This document shows positions 35,101-48,330 of a stretch of 64,000 nucleotides of DNA, piece after piece. Within the stretch, counting starts at the first letter, position 1, and the number at the start of each line of letters is the position of its first letter. This DNA comes from Cloeon dipterum. Lineage: Eukaryota > Arthropoda > Insecta > Ephemeroptera > Baetidae. Below the pieces are notes generated by a model. The model ran no database searches. It had not been told where the DNA came from and was given only the letters and a program-made list of their open reading frames with translations. The stretch lies in the NCBI RefSeq assembly GCF_949628265.1, contig NC_088786.1, positions 14,818,001 through 14,882,000 of the forward strand. Direction: 5' to 3'. The position numbers and the translations under genes are program-made.

Positions 35101-37898
35101 TTACTCACTCCTTTACCCGTCAATTAGACAAATAGGCAAAATCAATATGTGAAAAACGCCGCCTATACTCAGCGTGGCAGATGTCTCAAACTACAAGTTT
35201 TCGCGGCCTCATGACCTACACACATCGACTTCAAAATTGTAATTTGGTCAAATCAACTCTCAGTTTTTATGCACGCTCAATATATGAATTATTGCTACCA
35301 GCACAACATGTGTCTACCAAGATCTGCTCTTAAATAAAATTATGGCTAAATTGAAATTGCCATAATTTCAACCAGCGTAGATCATAATCAAGGAATATAA
35401 AATCAACTTTTCAATAATTATGGTGGGGACACACTGTCTGGAACTATTTTGTTTGCAAATCCAACATTTAAGTTAAAATATCATATAAACCATAAAACAC
35501 AGAGAAGCATTGTGTTGAAAACATTTTCAAGACATTAAAATATAGATAATTGTAATATATATAATTCTAAAAATAAATAAAGAGATTGGGAACCAATAGC
35601 TTAAAGTTTTGGTGTTCTTTGGTTTTAAATACTTTGCAAAAAAAATTAGTGGTGAGCGAAATATTATGTGCCTTTTGCGATTTAAAATCGGGACCACACA
35701 CATCGAGGTTTATTTGTGAGCAGGGGTTGGAGTGATATTAGTTATTTCGAGATTCTTTTCTTCCTCTGGTGAGGCGTGCAATAAAAGCAAGCATGCGTGC
35801 GTATAATAAAATGCATGTGCTCAACAACCTTTAATGGTACAAGAGGCATAAAAAGCGTCCTCACGAGAGAGCAGAGAAGTAGTCGGGTTTATTTGCTTTT
35901 GGCCGATTCTGGGCCATTTAAATAAATTACTTCATTCACCGCACAGCGTGGCAGCGATGGCTATTCATTCCTTTCTACGGATTTAGGACGCAAACTCTTC
36001 TCGCGTTTTGAGTACGAGTCTACAGAAATATCCCTTAGATTGTATGGTTTTCCTCATAATGCCGACTTTTTTCGCACATGTGTGCCACATTTGCGCTAAT
36101 CGTAAATAAAATCTCTAGAAACAAGAAGTTTATCCTAAATTAAGTGTACTAAACATGGCCATTACACGGAAATTTGGTCGGCTCGAGTGCGGAGTCTACA
36201 TTGAAGGGAACAAAAGTAGTGATTTCGCTACCATACCATTATCTTTTCAACTCGCGGGTTCAGCACTTGCTTTGTTGAAAAGGAATATTTATTCACTCCA
36301 CGTGTCCTGTTTAAAATGTCATGTCAAGCCTCTTTTCAAGCAACAATGTAGTCTCATGAATTATAAACATTGAAATTTAAGACGCTGTTGATAAACAGGA
36401 TGTCCCACAATCTAAAGAAAATATGGATTCAACGTTGGTATAGCCAAGGGGTTTATATACATATTTTAAGCTTGGTGGCCAAGTGGGTTTTAGAGCTATT
36501 TAAAATTTCTTATTTTATATGCGTCCATTTCCTCTGTCTGGGAACACATTTAATGTTCTGTCGAGTGCTAATATGTTGCCATGAGAAAATGATCCAGACC
36601 AAAAAATGCCATCACTGACCAGTTTAATTAAAAAAATTATGGTGAAATGTTGTTTGTATAGATCAAAAATAGTTTTAACGGGATTTGCTAAGAAGTATAA
36701 TGTGGCAATGAACAGAGATGATTATTTGAATAAAAAAAGCAATCACTTAACTGAAAAAGGCATAAATATAATTCACAGCATCATGTAGTACACTGATGGA
36801 GCCTACTTCGGATATTAATTGCTACACTAATTGCTCATCTTCATCAGCAATAAACCTTGTTCGGACCTTGCTCTTGCTATCAAAGTTGTGGTGCTCCCTG
36901 AGAGTAGTGCAATAAAGAAACAGAGAGAGAGGAAAAAAGGAGGAAACGTAATAACGAGTATGTTCTCATGACTCGGCTCTCCATCCAGGTGATTAACGCG
37001 AGATATAGCTATATGTCCATTCTTCTCTCTGACTTTTTCTCCATTCTTTCCCTCTTGACCCAACAATCCTTCTTCACACAATATGCGCGAGGATAACCGC
37101 AAGCGACGGGTGCGCGCGATAATAAAACACAATTGACACACACGTTCGCGGCGACCGGACCCCGCGATAAAGTTGTTACCTGACTTGCGGGCACGTACTC
37201 AGAGTTGTATCTGGCATTCTTTCCCATTCCCAGCTTCAATTAGAGTACAAAGGAATTGGGACGTTCAACATTATGAAAAATGTAGGCAAAAAGTTGGCTC
37301 TACACAATATTTAATGTTGTTCGAGCCCTATAATTTCCCAAGCTTCACATATTCAAAACACTCGAACATTAAAAGTGATTTGAAACAAATCATTTGTTTG
37401 AAATACATGCCAAGAAATTTCACGCCAACAAAAAGCTCTCACACTGCCAGTTAATCCGAAAGAAATAATATTCACGCTTCAGTAATTTGAGTTATCACTT
37501 GATCGAGAAGCTCCTCTTAAATTAAGTAATAAGGTTCGTGGAGTTGAATGCGCCTCAAAGATTTCGAAGGTGAAATTTCAGTGTGAGAAAAAGAGGTAAC
37601 TCTCTGAGAATCGCGATAAAAAATAATTTGCGTCCTGTTGGTTGGCCAAGCATTCAGTCTGTCTTCTCTTTGTCGCCACGTCCGAATTAATTTCGCCAAG
37701 TTTCCCTGTCGTGGGGCAACCAACCCACATTTCAGCCGAAGAACCGGAGTTACAGAGTTCATGGGCACACATTTGACTGTGTGCAAAAAGGCATTGTTAT
37801 CCAGGTTACTGCATTACGAGCAGAAAATAACTATATGCGCTCTGCGTCGTTTGGACTCGAAATCACGGAGGAAAAAGAGAGAATAAATCGGGTTAGGC

Positions 37899-37899
<1 letters not shown>
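32109..37899. other. Gene-poor stretch
   Basis: No gene supported. A small GC-rich island at 32500-32650 and several donor-like GTAAG sites give no coherent model. Confidence 0.35.

Positions 37900-37966
<67 letters not shown>
37900..37966. repeat. (GA)n microsatellite
   Basis: About 33 GA units. It lies immediately upstream of a TATA-like TATATAG on the plus strand, so it might act as a GAGA-factor site. Confidence 0.93.
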
Positions 37967-37967
<1 letters not shown>

Positions 37968-37972
37968 GCAGT

Positions 37973-38298
37973 TTTATATAGTTCGCCCTGGAAAGTGTAC
38001 CGATGCGCACCTCGGAGCATCGGCGGATGAGAAAGAAAGACAAAGATTTAATTAAAAGCAAGTGTCCTGAGGCGAGACAGATGGTCCTTCCGACAAAGAT
38101 GTTCCACATTTGTCTCCTCTTTCGAAATAACTGCACAGAGAGAGCAGCACGTCCCAAATACATATACACATACAGACTCACTCACTCTGTCTGCTGAATG
38201 AGCGAGCTTGAGAGAAGAGATCAAGTGCATCGTGCCGGAGAGCGAGACGCCCGCCGCCAGCTGCAGCGACCCTTGACCTTTACCGTCGGTGCTGCAGG
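37973..38298 (+). promoter_or_regulatory. Possible plus-strand promoter and untranslated first exon
   Basis: After the (GA)n tract comes TTTATATAG (37973-37981), then about 300 GC-richer bases ending TGCTGCAG followed by GTGAGCGCC, a very strong 5' splice site at 38299. No coding frame in it looks real, and no plus-strand gene follows in the window. It may be the leader exon of a distant or non-coding transcript that overlaps the receptor gene. Confidence 0.3.
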
Positions 38299-38590
38299 TG
38301 AGCGCCGTGAACACGCGGCCAGGCGACCTACCTACCGACGCTTTTTATCAAGTTCATTACCAGCACGCTCACCATTATACCACCGAGCGCGGTTGACAAA
38401 GTGGGAAAAATAATTTTTTGCGTGACAGAGTTCATGAGGTGCAGCATATTCAAAGTGATAGATGAGGATTAATTAATTATTCATGTGTCGCAAAAAATTT
38501 GCTTTTTTGTCAAGCCAGTGATTAAATATTATTATAAATCAAAGCTAGATTTGCGTGAATCAAAGAAAAAAAAATTTTACATAGGATATA

Positions 38591-38596
38591 TTTATT
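38591..38596 (-). terminator. Poly(A) signal of the vitellogenin receptor
   Basis: Minus-strand AATAAA, followed by AATAAATA, about 290 bases past the stop at 38888. Confidence 0.45.
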
Positions 38597-38887
38597 TTAT
38601 TATTTTCTTTCAACAAACAACGATTCAATAATTTCAACAATATGAAGTATCACGACACTAATAATTTTTTTTAGAATAAGAACAAATCCAAATCAAAGAA
38701 AGAAAGACGAGGAAGGGAGGCGTGGAGGCAATAAAATTATCACAAGAATGTAACATATTTTATGTTCTTTTAGCGCCTCAGAACAATCTCAAACACGTTA
38801 AAACAGTAAATTAAAGCTTGCAATAAGATAAGTTCAAAGAAACATAGAGTTAGAGATAACACGAAGAATAAATTAGGTTGCGGAAAA

Positions 38888-41800
38888 TCAGTCTTCGGTC
38901 CTGATGAGAGAGGCATGCAGACTCGTCGTCTCGGGCTCAAACGACGAGTGAGAACTGTCATTAGAAGTTGTGGACGGACTGCTGAGAGCGTCGACCGGGA
39001 TGGTTCGTCTGGCAGCAACTGGTGGGGTCACTATTTGGACGCATTTCTCAGCATCAGGTCCTGCTGGCTTCTGGCCAGAGAGTGAATTGAATGTTAGTTA
39101 CAATAGTTGTGTTTGTGTGTTTTTATTGTGTTGAAAAGGATATTGAGGGACGCGAAAAAAGCATTTTTTTATTACGACCGGAGTAAAATTGAAAATATAT
39201 GTTTCACTTACTCGATTGTTGAAAAATGGGTTGCTAAAGTGGAGTTTGTGTTTGTCGAAAGCTGTACTAAAACTGACGATTTTACTGCTGATCACGTTTT
39301 GTCCAAAAGCGGAGTTGACGAAATGTAGACTCCTGTTGAACATTAAACTTAATCATGGATAGCAAGTAATATATTCCTTAACTCTCACCCAAAATCAAAG
39401 ATTTTTCTCTCTTCTTGTTTTTGCTTGCGGTGCCAAAGGTAGCAGCCAACCACAACCACGACTCCGAGGGTGAGGAAAACTAACGCGATTGTTCCTCCAT
39501 TTCCTTCGTCCTTCTCATCTCTCTTTTTCAGTAGCATCTTGAAATTAAATTAATTAGCATATTTTATTGAAGATCTTCACACAATCTCACAATTTTCTGG
39601 CAATCGTTGCCTTTCCTGCACAGACAGGTTACTCCGGATGGAACAGGGACACAAATTCCAGTGCCACAATCAATCTCCTCGCATTTATTGCCAACTACAT
39701 TCATATTAAGTACTATTTTCTGATCGAAAAACATATAATATTAAAAAAACCTGTTGGCTGCAAAGCTTCATGTATCAATTGGAAATAGGCGGTATCGCCA
39801 GTGAGCAACTCAACATGTCTGCAAGTGAATGGATATCGCAGGCCACACTTCCGCAGTTTTCCAGAGTCACCTTCCATCCAATAAATTTCATCCTCAAAAG
39901 TGGCGATGCCAGCTGGCTTATTCACCTAAAATACATTTTTTTGAATTCATCATAAAGAAGCGATGAAAACAAATATATTAAATATTAATTTTGACTTGAT
40001 TCTAAAAAAATTGCTGTAAAAAAATGATTTAAGTTTAGGGACGTAAAGGATATGTACACTGCTTAAGTTTAGCAGGTTTCGACTGGAGCCTTGATAGTCT
40101 GCCTGCTCAATGGTGCCCTTCTCTTTGTCCGACCAGAAAACTCTCTTTCTGACTAAGTCCAGTGTGAGACCAGACACAGCAGACAATCCAAACTTGACAA
40201 TGGATGTCGCATTTTCACCGTCCATGTTGGCCCGCCAGACCTCACTGCCGTTCGCCGAGATTTGTGTCCAAAACACGAATCTAAGAAATTTATATTTTAG
40301 TCAAATATAGTTTCAATGCAGACAAAGGAAGGTACCCGGAGGCTGGGTCGAGGGCGATGGCGGTGACCTCGTCGGCTTCGGCGGCGGTCGCGAGTTTGCT
40401 GCACTTGCCCAGCCGGACGCTGCATACTTTGATTGTTGGCCGGTTCAGCTGGTCGACAACGAAAATGTTGGCCGAGATCCAGTCGACGGCCAGCCTCCTG
40501 GGGTTCTGCACGACGCGCTCGATCTGCTTCTCGATCTCGTTGGCCTCTGACATTCGCGTCAGCTTGCCCGTTGTGGCTGCATACACACACATATGCACAG
40601 TGCTAGAGCAAACCGCGAGCGGCAATGTAACATAACTGTTCGCTACCTGTGCTCCAGTAGACGTGATTCAAATGAGCGTCGACTGCCAAACCAGACACGG
40701 TGAGGCCGGTGTGCGACGTCAAAACGTCCCGCCGCCTCGAATTCAGAGACACCTTTCTGATCTCGTCGTTTGTTACAAAGACGACGTCGAGCGAGCGGCC
40801 TGAGGGAGAAACATGACGTCTAATTAATATGAAAAATTACAATTGAATCAAATATGCTCTTGGATCGATTCGATATAAAGCAGATTTAATTAAGAGGGCA
40901 ACACCTGGGTCGAAACTTGGGATCATTTAAGATTTCGTATAAAAATCAAGATCGGTTAAAATTCAATATATTTTGGATCTATTATCATTCAACACCACAA
41001 AAAAATTTACACTCGGTGCTGATTATTTATTTGTTTAGTCTACTAAGACTAAAATCTGGTTTAATATTTACTGATCGCTTTGCAGGAGCGTCTGTCGAGC
41101 TGGAGCACGTAGTCGGGGGCGCAGGAGCAAATGAAGCTGCCAGGGGTGTTTGTGCAAAAATGCGAACAGACGTCGGGCTCAGATTTGCACTCATCGACGT
41201 CTTTGCAAGAGAGACCATCGCCGGACAAAACAAATCCAGGCTTGCACGAGCAACGGGCACCCAGCGGCGTTGGGTTGCACACCTGCGAGCACGAGTTTTC
41301 GTCCTCTCTGCAGCACTTGTCTGCATTTCAAAAACTATCAGTAATCTCAATATTTATTTATTAAAAAGCCAATCACTTACGGCATTTTCCGCCCTCGTCC
41401 GATCTGTCAATACAGTTCTGTTTGCCATCGCAGACGAGGTCAAAGCGCAAACACTCTCCAGACCCACACCGAAACTGGTCGCAAACGTAAGGGATAGTTG
41501 ACGCTGGCTGCGTGGTGCTCGTTGGCGCAAAGCACTCGGCCTCGTCCTCGCCGTCCAAACAGTCCTTCCTGCCGTCACACACCCACGATTTAATTATGCA
41601 TTTGTGGCTGCCGGCACACTCATATAAATCATCTCTGCAGCCACAGTCGGTTTCATCATCGCCAAACGGACACTCTTTAGTTTCATTGCACCTGTGAATG
41701 TTTGATTAGATGTAAATGATTTTAATTTTTCAAGCAATAAAAATTTTGATTTGATTTCACCAGAATTAATCTGAACGTTTAACTAAAAGAACATGCTCAG

Positions 41801-44800
41801 GCCAAAATGCTACTGTATAGTGTTAAATACCGTGCAATTCGAGGCAAACAAATCAAAGACTTTGATTTGAGTTTGGTGACTGACACACATCTAAACATGT
41901 CTATGGCACACTCGTCGGCATTTCGAAATTCTTCCTCCGCGCATTCCTCATCGCTTCCATCTTCGCAGTCGTCCTGGCCATCGCATTTCAGGGTCTGATC
42001 CAGACACTCGCCACTTTTGCAGTGAAAGTCTCTTGGCAGACACTTTGCTCTTCCTGTGAGAAATAGAAAAATATTTAAAAAAGATTAAACTTTTGTCAAG
42101 AATATACTGACCACAGTACTCATCAGAACCATCCTTGCAGTCCAGATGCCCATCGCACACCCAAGTTTTTGGGACGCAGGCTCCGTCTCCACAATTGAAA
42201 TAACCAGCAAGGCACAAGACTGAAATTGAAGCGTTGGAAAGAGTCCTGGTAATTTACATATCAATCTTACAATTCGAACAATCGGCCTCGTCTGATCCGT
42301 CAGAACAGTCGGGAACTCCATCGCACAGTAATGTAAGAGGAATGCAATCTCCAGACAAGCACGCAAACTCGGTTGCTGTAGATTCCGATGGATTAGTTAA
42401 AATTTGTGATAAATAACAAGAATGGAGCTCAGAGTATGCAACCTGCAACAAATGCTTGTCATACCGGTTGCGCACCAAGCTTTTGGCAGGCGCTTGAGCT
42501 GTTGCTCTTTTTTGGTTTCAAATATTTGTATCTCGATTAAATTTTTTTTTAAATATTTCTAAATATTTTCAATAAATTCAACGACCAAAATTGCGGATGC
42601 AGCCGTTTCACATTCTGGTGGATTGTGGCTTCTAAATCTATAGTAATGAGCAAGACAAGGTAATCACCCGTTGTCATTTCGGTTTCGTTTCTCCTGCAAG
42701 TCGATTTCGCACAGTCTTTGGTTTCGTTGCACTTCTGGTGTGTCTGGACGCACTCTCCATTTTTACAGATGAATGGGTTCCTTGCACTTTCGCAGTTTTT
42801 CTCATCCTCTCCACCAAGACAATTAGTGTGGCCGTCGCACCTGGCCCCATCATATATCAGACCAGCCCCAAATTAACGTAGCCTGTAACGTACCTCATTT
42901 TCATCGGGATGCAAACGTCGTCCTGTTCGCACTTGAATTCCTTCTCGCTGCAGGTGGCGGGAGCTATGCAGTTGAGACCGTCGCTCTTGAGCCGCATTCC
43001 TATCGGACAGCCACACTTGGCGCCGGTTGTAATGGCTAAGCAGATGTGGCTGCAGCCACCATTCTCCATCCGACACGCGTGCTTTGAGTCAGGATGTGGT
43101 GTGATAGCAGCCAAATGCATCAACGAACCCCTTTTCACCTCTACTAGGAACATGTTTTGTTGTTTTAATTTTTAAGAAAAACAAATTATGCGCATAAATC
43201 TTACTTAGCTTGATTCTAGTAATCTTGGTCTGTGCGTCGTGTACGTCGGCCCAGTGCAGGTATTTGGAGTTCTTGCTGGTCCAGAACATGTGCGGGCCCA
43301 AGCCGGCCATGGACACGGGGTCACTACCTTCAAAGCGCCAGACGTGTTTGTCCAGCGCGTCGTTGTCGGTGCTCTCAAACAAACCGGTGCCTTCATCGAT
43401 CCAAAAGACCCGGTGCAGACCTGAGTGCACGGTAAGTGCGGTCGGCGCCCCGAATAGGTTCTCAATGGCGTGCGTCACTTCTTGCCCGTCCATGCTGACC
43501 ATATCCACGTGGTTGTGGTGCTGAGAAGAGAGACCGACGAACATTTTTCTACCAAAGTCGGTTTCAATGACATTGAAACAATTCAATATATTTCCAAATT
43601 TTAAAATTACCCTTCATCAGGAATAAGGGCCAAGCTGACAGGAAAAGTTCCATCAAAGTCTCTGACGAGTACCATTCGCTCAAGAGTGTTGAAACTGAAG
43701 ATCTCGATGACTTGTCGCTCAGAGTCGCACCAATAAAGATTGTTCCCGATGTAATCTGCCAGTGTAAAACTTTGTAACACGTGTTTTTATTTTTAAAATG
43801 AATCATGAAAATTACCGTATTCCATATCAGACACGTATCCAATTTGCATTTCAATAAGCACGGTGAGATGCGCTTTGCGCAGGCCAAATGACACGATCCT
43901 CTTGTTGCCCGAATCGGCGATGATGGCCGAGTTGGTCTTAGAGTTGTAGGCTAGAGCGGAGATATCATCGATGTCTTGTAGGTCAACGTATGAAATGTTT
44001 AGCCTGCCGAGAATTTGGTGCTCCACTCTGATTATTTTGTCACCAGCAGCAATTAACGTGGCTGAATAGTTGGTTCCCTCTAAATAAAATCGAGTCGGGG
44101 TGCGTAAAGTTACAAAAAATACATCTATATATGCATTTACCATCGCAAGTAATCTGGTTCTTCCCGAGCAACAGATTGGATGGGCAAGCACAACCGTATC
44201 TTCCCTTTGGGGCTAAAAGACACATGTGGCTGCATTCTGAAGTTAGACACGGATTTCTCAGCTGAAAATTGGATACATCGTGCTCATCGTGCTATAGAAA
44301 TTCACCTATTCTTTGCAAAAAAATGCACTCACATATGGCTGCAGCGCTGGATGATAAATGAAAATGTTGCCGATGTTGTCTCTGCTATCTACCACAATCG
44401 TATTTAGGTTCATCCCGGTGAATTTGTCGCATGATCTGATTTTTGAGCCTGAAACATCGCTCCAGAACAGCCTGCTTTGGAAAATAGCGATTGAGTAAGC
44501 CGCGTACATTTCCAATACGACCTATTATTTTTTTTAATATTTTGTCCGAAACTTAAATTCTCTTTCACACCCTTCTGTCGGTTCCGTCAAGCTTGACAGA
44601 CTGCATGATGTGTGACTTAGCGTCGGCCCAGTAAAGCCTACCGTTGCCGTAATCCATAGCTAGGCTATTGGGGTAGGCGTCGACCTCAAGCTCAAGGAAC
44701 ATTCCAGGCTTAGATCCATCCATTCCCGCTGAGGCAATGTGAGGCCTCTTGCCCCAATCAGTCCAGAACATTTCGCTGCAAAAACATAAACAAATATTGA

Positions 44801-47800
44801 GTGTGACTGGAAAAGGACCGCTAATTCTGTGACTGCAATTAAAGTATTAAATTCGTTTGGATGGGTTAAGCTTTAAATTTAACTCACACTAAATATTTTT
44901 ATATTTATATTAATAAAAGCAAATTTAGATAATAGATTATCTTTGAAGTGAAAATTAAATCAATGAGTGGCACTGGGGAAAACTCACAATTTCGTTAGTT
45001 TTATCCGCTTTGTTAGTTTTTGAGATGATATTATGACAAAATCAATTTTATATTCATGCTGCCTTAATTGGCACCAACCAACAGTGTCTCTACTAAGATT
45101 AATAAAATAGAAGTTACCCTTGTTGGGGCACCAAGACGAGACTGTGTGGCATGTCGATGACGGTGTTGACTACAACTGAGCACCAGTGGCCGTCGGCGGT
45201 GCAGGCGGAAACGGTTTTCGTGCCGCTGTCCGTAAAATACAAATTCCGAGCAACCCAGTCGAAAGCCAAGTGCTCCGGCTTCACTAGACCAGAGCTGACG
45301 ATCTCTTCCTCACGTGCACTGCCTGTTCGATTCCTTACGATCATCTCCCGTCCGTCTTCCAGACTACTCCAATATATGAAGAGCCCGTCGAACGCAAAGG
45401 CAGCCACGGGTCGTCTGCTCTGCAGCATTGGACGCAGGTGCTTCGTGGATAGCGAATACGACCGGATCTCGCGGCCGTTAGTATAGGACAAAATGGCTTC
45501 GTCGCCTGAAAATTCAATTACGTTTAAGAAACAACTCTTTCATTTTTTTTATTAATAATAGATAAATTGATAGTTGATTTTCCAATAATTTACTCCAAGA
45601 ATTTAAAGTTTACTTCAAGTTTTCACTCTTTTTCCGTTAAGCATTTTTTGTCATTTAAAAGGGTTACATTTTTATTAAAATCTCGCCGTGTCTTTCAATT
45701 CATGCAAGTAAGTGTTAGAAAATAGAAATCGATACGAACCTTCCTCAGCCACACACGTCTTGTTATCGCCAGCCATTACATATCCATCGTCGCAAGAGCA
45801 GCCAAAGCCGCCAATGTAATTGTGGCACCTCTGACCGCATGAACCATAAATATCGCATTCATTGACATCTAAATTATATTATTATAAACATCGAAAGAGT
45901 ATTCCGTTATTTTTAGTGCTACCTTCACAGATGCTAGATGAGTTTTTCTTCAGTGTGAATCCAGGTTTACAACTGCAGACAGCGCCTTGAGGAGATGGAT
46001 GGCACAATTGATTGCACTCGGATGACTTACACTGATCTTGCTCTAGGAATTTCGGAGCAGGATATTATTTATATTTGCAGCACTTCCTTTTTAAATATAC
46101 TTCAAATTTGAGTTTTACTACTAGAAAATATTTATTTACAGGTTACTAGAATTTCCTGGAAAAAGGAGTGATGGAAAGAACAATTTAAATATGTTTTAAC
46201 ATATATCTCTTATTTAGCCTTACTAAAGAATCATTGATTTAAAACTGTTTTCCACCATAGCCACTAAAAAAACACTTACCGCACAAAGGACCTTCATCAT
46301 CCGCATTCAAACAGTCTGTCTTATTGTCGCAAAGGGCACTGACCTTGATGCAAGTAACTTTGTCCTGGCAGGCGTAAAAGCCTCTTTCAATCAAGCACTC
46401 GTCCATAGACACATTCGCCTTGCTTGATGCTAGTTGAAATTTTAAATATGCAGACATGAAGCGGATTTTGAATTTCTTAGCTGTAACATACACGAGCAGT
46501 CGACTTCATCAGTGCCGTCTGTGCAATCCGTGCTTCCGTCGCAGCGATGTTCTCTAACGATACACTGTCCGCTTTTACACCTGAATCCATCACAGTTTAT
46601 CTGAAATACACACTTCAGTTTCTAACATATGCAATCGCAAACTATTTATTTCCAATTCTCTTTTGTTTCGTTCCCACTTTCCATATCTTTCATGTAGAAT
46701 TTAATTATGTAATAATAACTCACTGAGTTGCAGTTTTGCTTCTCATCTGAGGCGTCAGGACAGTCGGGTTTACTATTGCAGACGAGCGAATCAGAGATGC
46801 AAACGCCGTCGTGGCACTTGAACTGTCCGACTAGGCACGCATGCTCTTCCGATGGCTACAACATGATTTGCATTCAAAAGCCGAAAATTATATTTAATAT
46901 AGCCGAAGGGTCATACCCAGTGGTGATTGTACTGGCAATTGGGTTTTTCGTCACTGCCGTCGCCGCAGTCGTCGTTTTTGTCGCAAAATAACGAACCCGA
47001 GATGCACTCGCCGTTATCACATTTGAACCAGTCCTTCGGTTTGCAAGATGAATAATCTAAGGAACCATGAAGTGCCAAATGGAGCAATTTTTATATCAAA
47101 AGAATTGATTCGGATTATTAAATGTATGGTGTGGTCGTTTAAAGTATAACAGTGCGTGTGAATTAAACTAAAATTGGAGAGGTGTTGCATATGCTTCAAG
47201 TAAATTAACTATCAATTAATGTTGCTCTGTTTCCAGTTCAACCTGATATTATAAAATTATTAAAATTTAAACTTGGAGTGCATGAAGTAAAATTTACAAG
47301 TTAATTGGGCTCAGTTTTTGTTAGCTTTTTGGGAAATTTTGTAAAATTCTAATAATATGCATTTTAAGTGTAATATTATAAAGTTTTAACGCTAGAGAAA
47401 TTTCAATTCTTAGATTGTATTGCAACAGCTTTGAAATAGTGAGAAAAAAACGGTCAGCTATTTACCACAATCATTTTCATCACTGCCGTCTGGACAGTTC
47501 GGTACTCCATCACAGGAAAGACTTGGTTTCAGACAGCTTCCATCAATGCATCGGAACTCGTCTCTATTGCATGCAGACGTTTGCACACCTGACTCAACAA
47601 GTAGTTGCCCTAAAAATAGGAATAAAGAATTTCTAATTCGCTCATTCATAATCGACTTCTCAAGAGATATCAAATTGGAGAAAAATATATTAATAGAAAA
47701 GCAAGTAAAATTGTGATCCAATGAAACACAAAAAATGAATTCCATGAATGCGCGGGCGATGCTTACCAAGGCAGGAATTCGAAGAGAGGATGATCGCCAA

Positions 47801-47836
47801 TGAAATTGGCAAAGGTACACGTATTCTGAGCCGCAT
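38888..47836 (-). CDS. VgR: Vitellogenin receptor (LDL-receptor superfamily), 31 exons, about 1793 aa
   Basis: Exons: 47836-47767, 47609-47466, 47056-46917, 46855-46724, 46600-46494, 46422-46280, 46042-45923, 45868-45740, 45505-45118, 44775-44571, 44521-44333, 44261-44141, 44079-43816, 43755-43611, 43548-43205, 43143-42894, 42840-42668, 42375-42271, 42219-42112, 42053-41887, 41859-41831, 41691-41381, 41320-41072, 40799-40647, 40576-40336, 40280-40058, 39925-39751, 39694-39591, 39537-39389, 39332-39212 and 39070-38888. All phases agree. Domains: signal peptide; five LDLa repeats (~40-245); two EGF; YWTD propeller (~330-590); EGF; second propeller (~630-895); EGF; second LDLa cluster of about eight (~940-1260); two EGF (one calcium-binding, DVDEC); third propeller (~1345-1608); EGF; membrane helix ([19 protein letters not shown], ~1660); ~110-residue tail with FSNPFF. 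The 5+8 LDLa, two-cluster plan and the length are those of insect VgR/yolkless, which takes yolk proteins into oocytes. Confidence 0.92.
41831..41859 (-). other. 29-nt microexon of the vitellogenin receptor
   Basis: It encodes SLICLPRIA plus two bases of an Arg codon. Without it, the sixth LDLa repeat of the second cluster (FRC joined to [16 protein letters not shown]) has five cysteines. With it, the repeat has the six required. Flanks are AAAG at the acceptor and GTATTT at the donor, and phases match only with the donor GTGTCA at 41886. Confidence 0.65.
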
Positions 47837-47841
47837 CGCAC

Positions 47842-48185
47842 CTGCCAACACATAAAATTTTGCAATTCCATACATTGCTCAAATTATTGGGTGTAATGGC
47901 GTTCATTTGAAAGCACAAAATAATTAGCCAGTAGTAAGACAGTAAAAATGGGAAATAATAAAAAATATATTTAGTAAGACATTTGAATGATACTAAATTT
48001 TTCATGATGCTAAAATGTTTGAAATATTTTGTCAATTCTAGACTAAATTAAGATTAAATAAATTTGAAAGAAGAAAATTAGCCAAAATTTCAGTTGAAAA
48101 TTGAACATTGGAAATGTTGAAACCATAACACATTGGCGTTTAAAAGTTCACCCTTTCGAATTGTATCAGAAAATTTATAGCTCAC
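47842..48185 (-). other. 5' UTR intron of the vitellogenin receptor
   Basis: The acceptor TGTTGGCAG lies five bases before the ATG at 47836. A strong donor, CTAAG/GTGAGC, is at 48186/48185. The sequence upstream (48186 to about 48330) is GC-richer and probably forms the leader exon; no confident TATA box was seen. Confidence 0.5.
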
Positions 48186-48330
48186 CTTAGCAGGGGTGGA
48201 GACGAGCGCAAGTGAAGCAGTCTCACTTCAAAGCAAATTACAGTGCCGGGCGCTCAACAAGAAATACGTCTAGATATCTGCACGAGACGATAGAAATAGA
48301 GGCGGCGCCTGGTGCGTCGTGTGCGAATGC

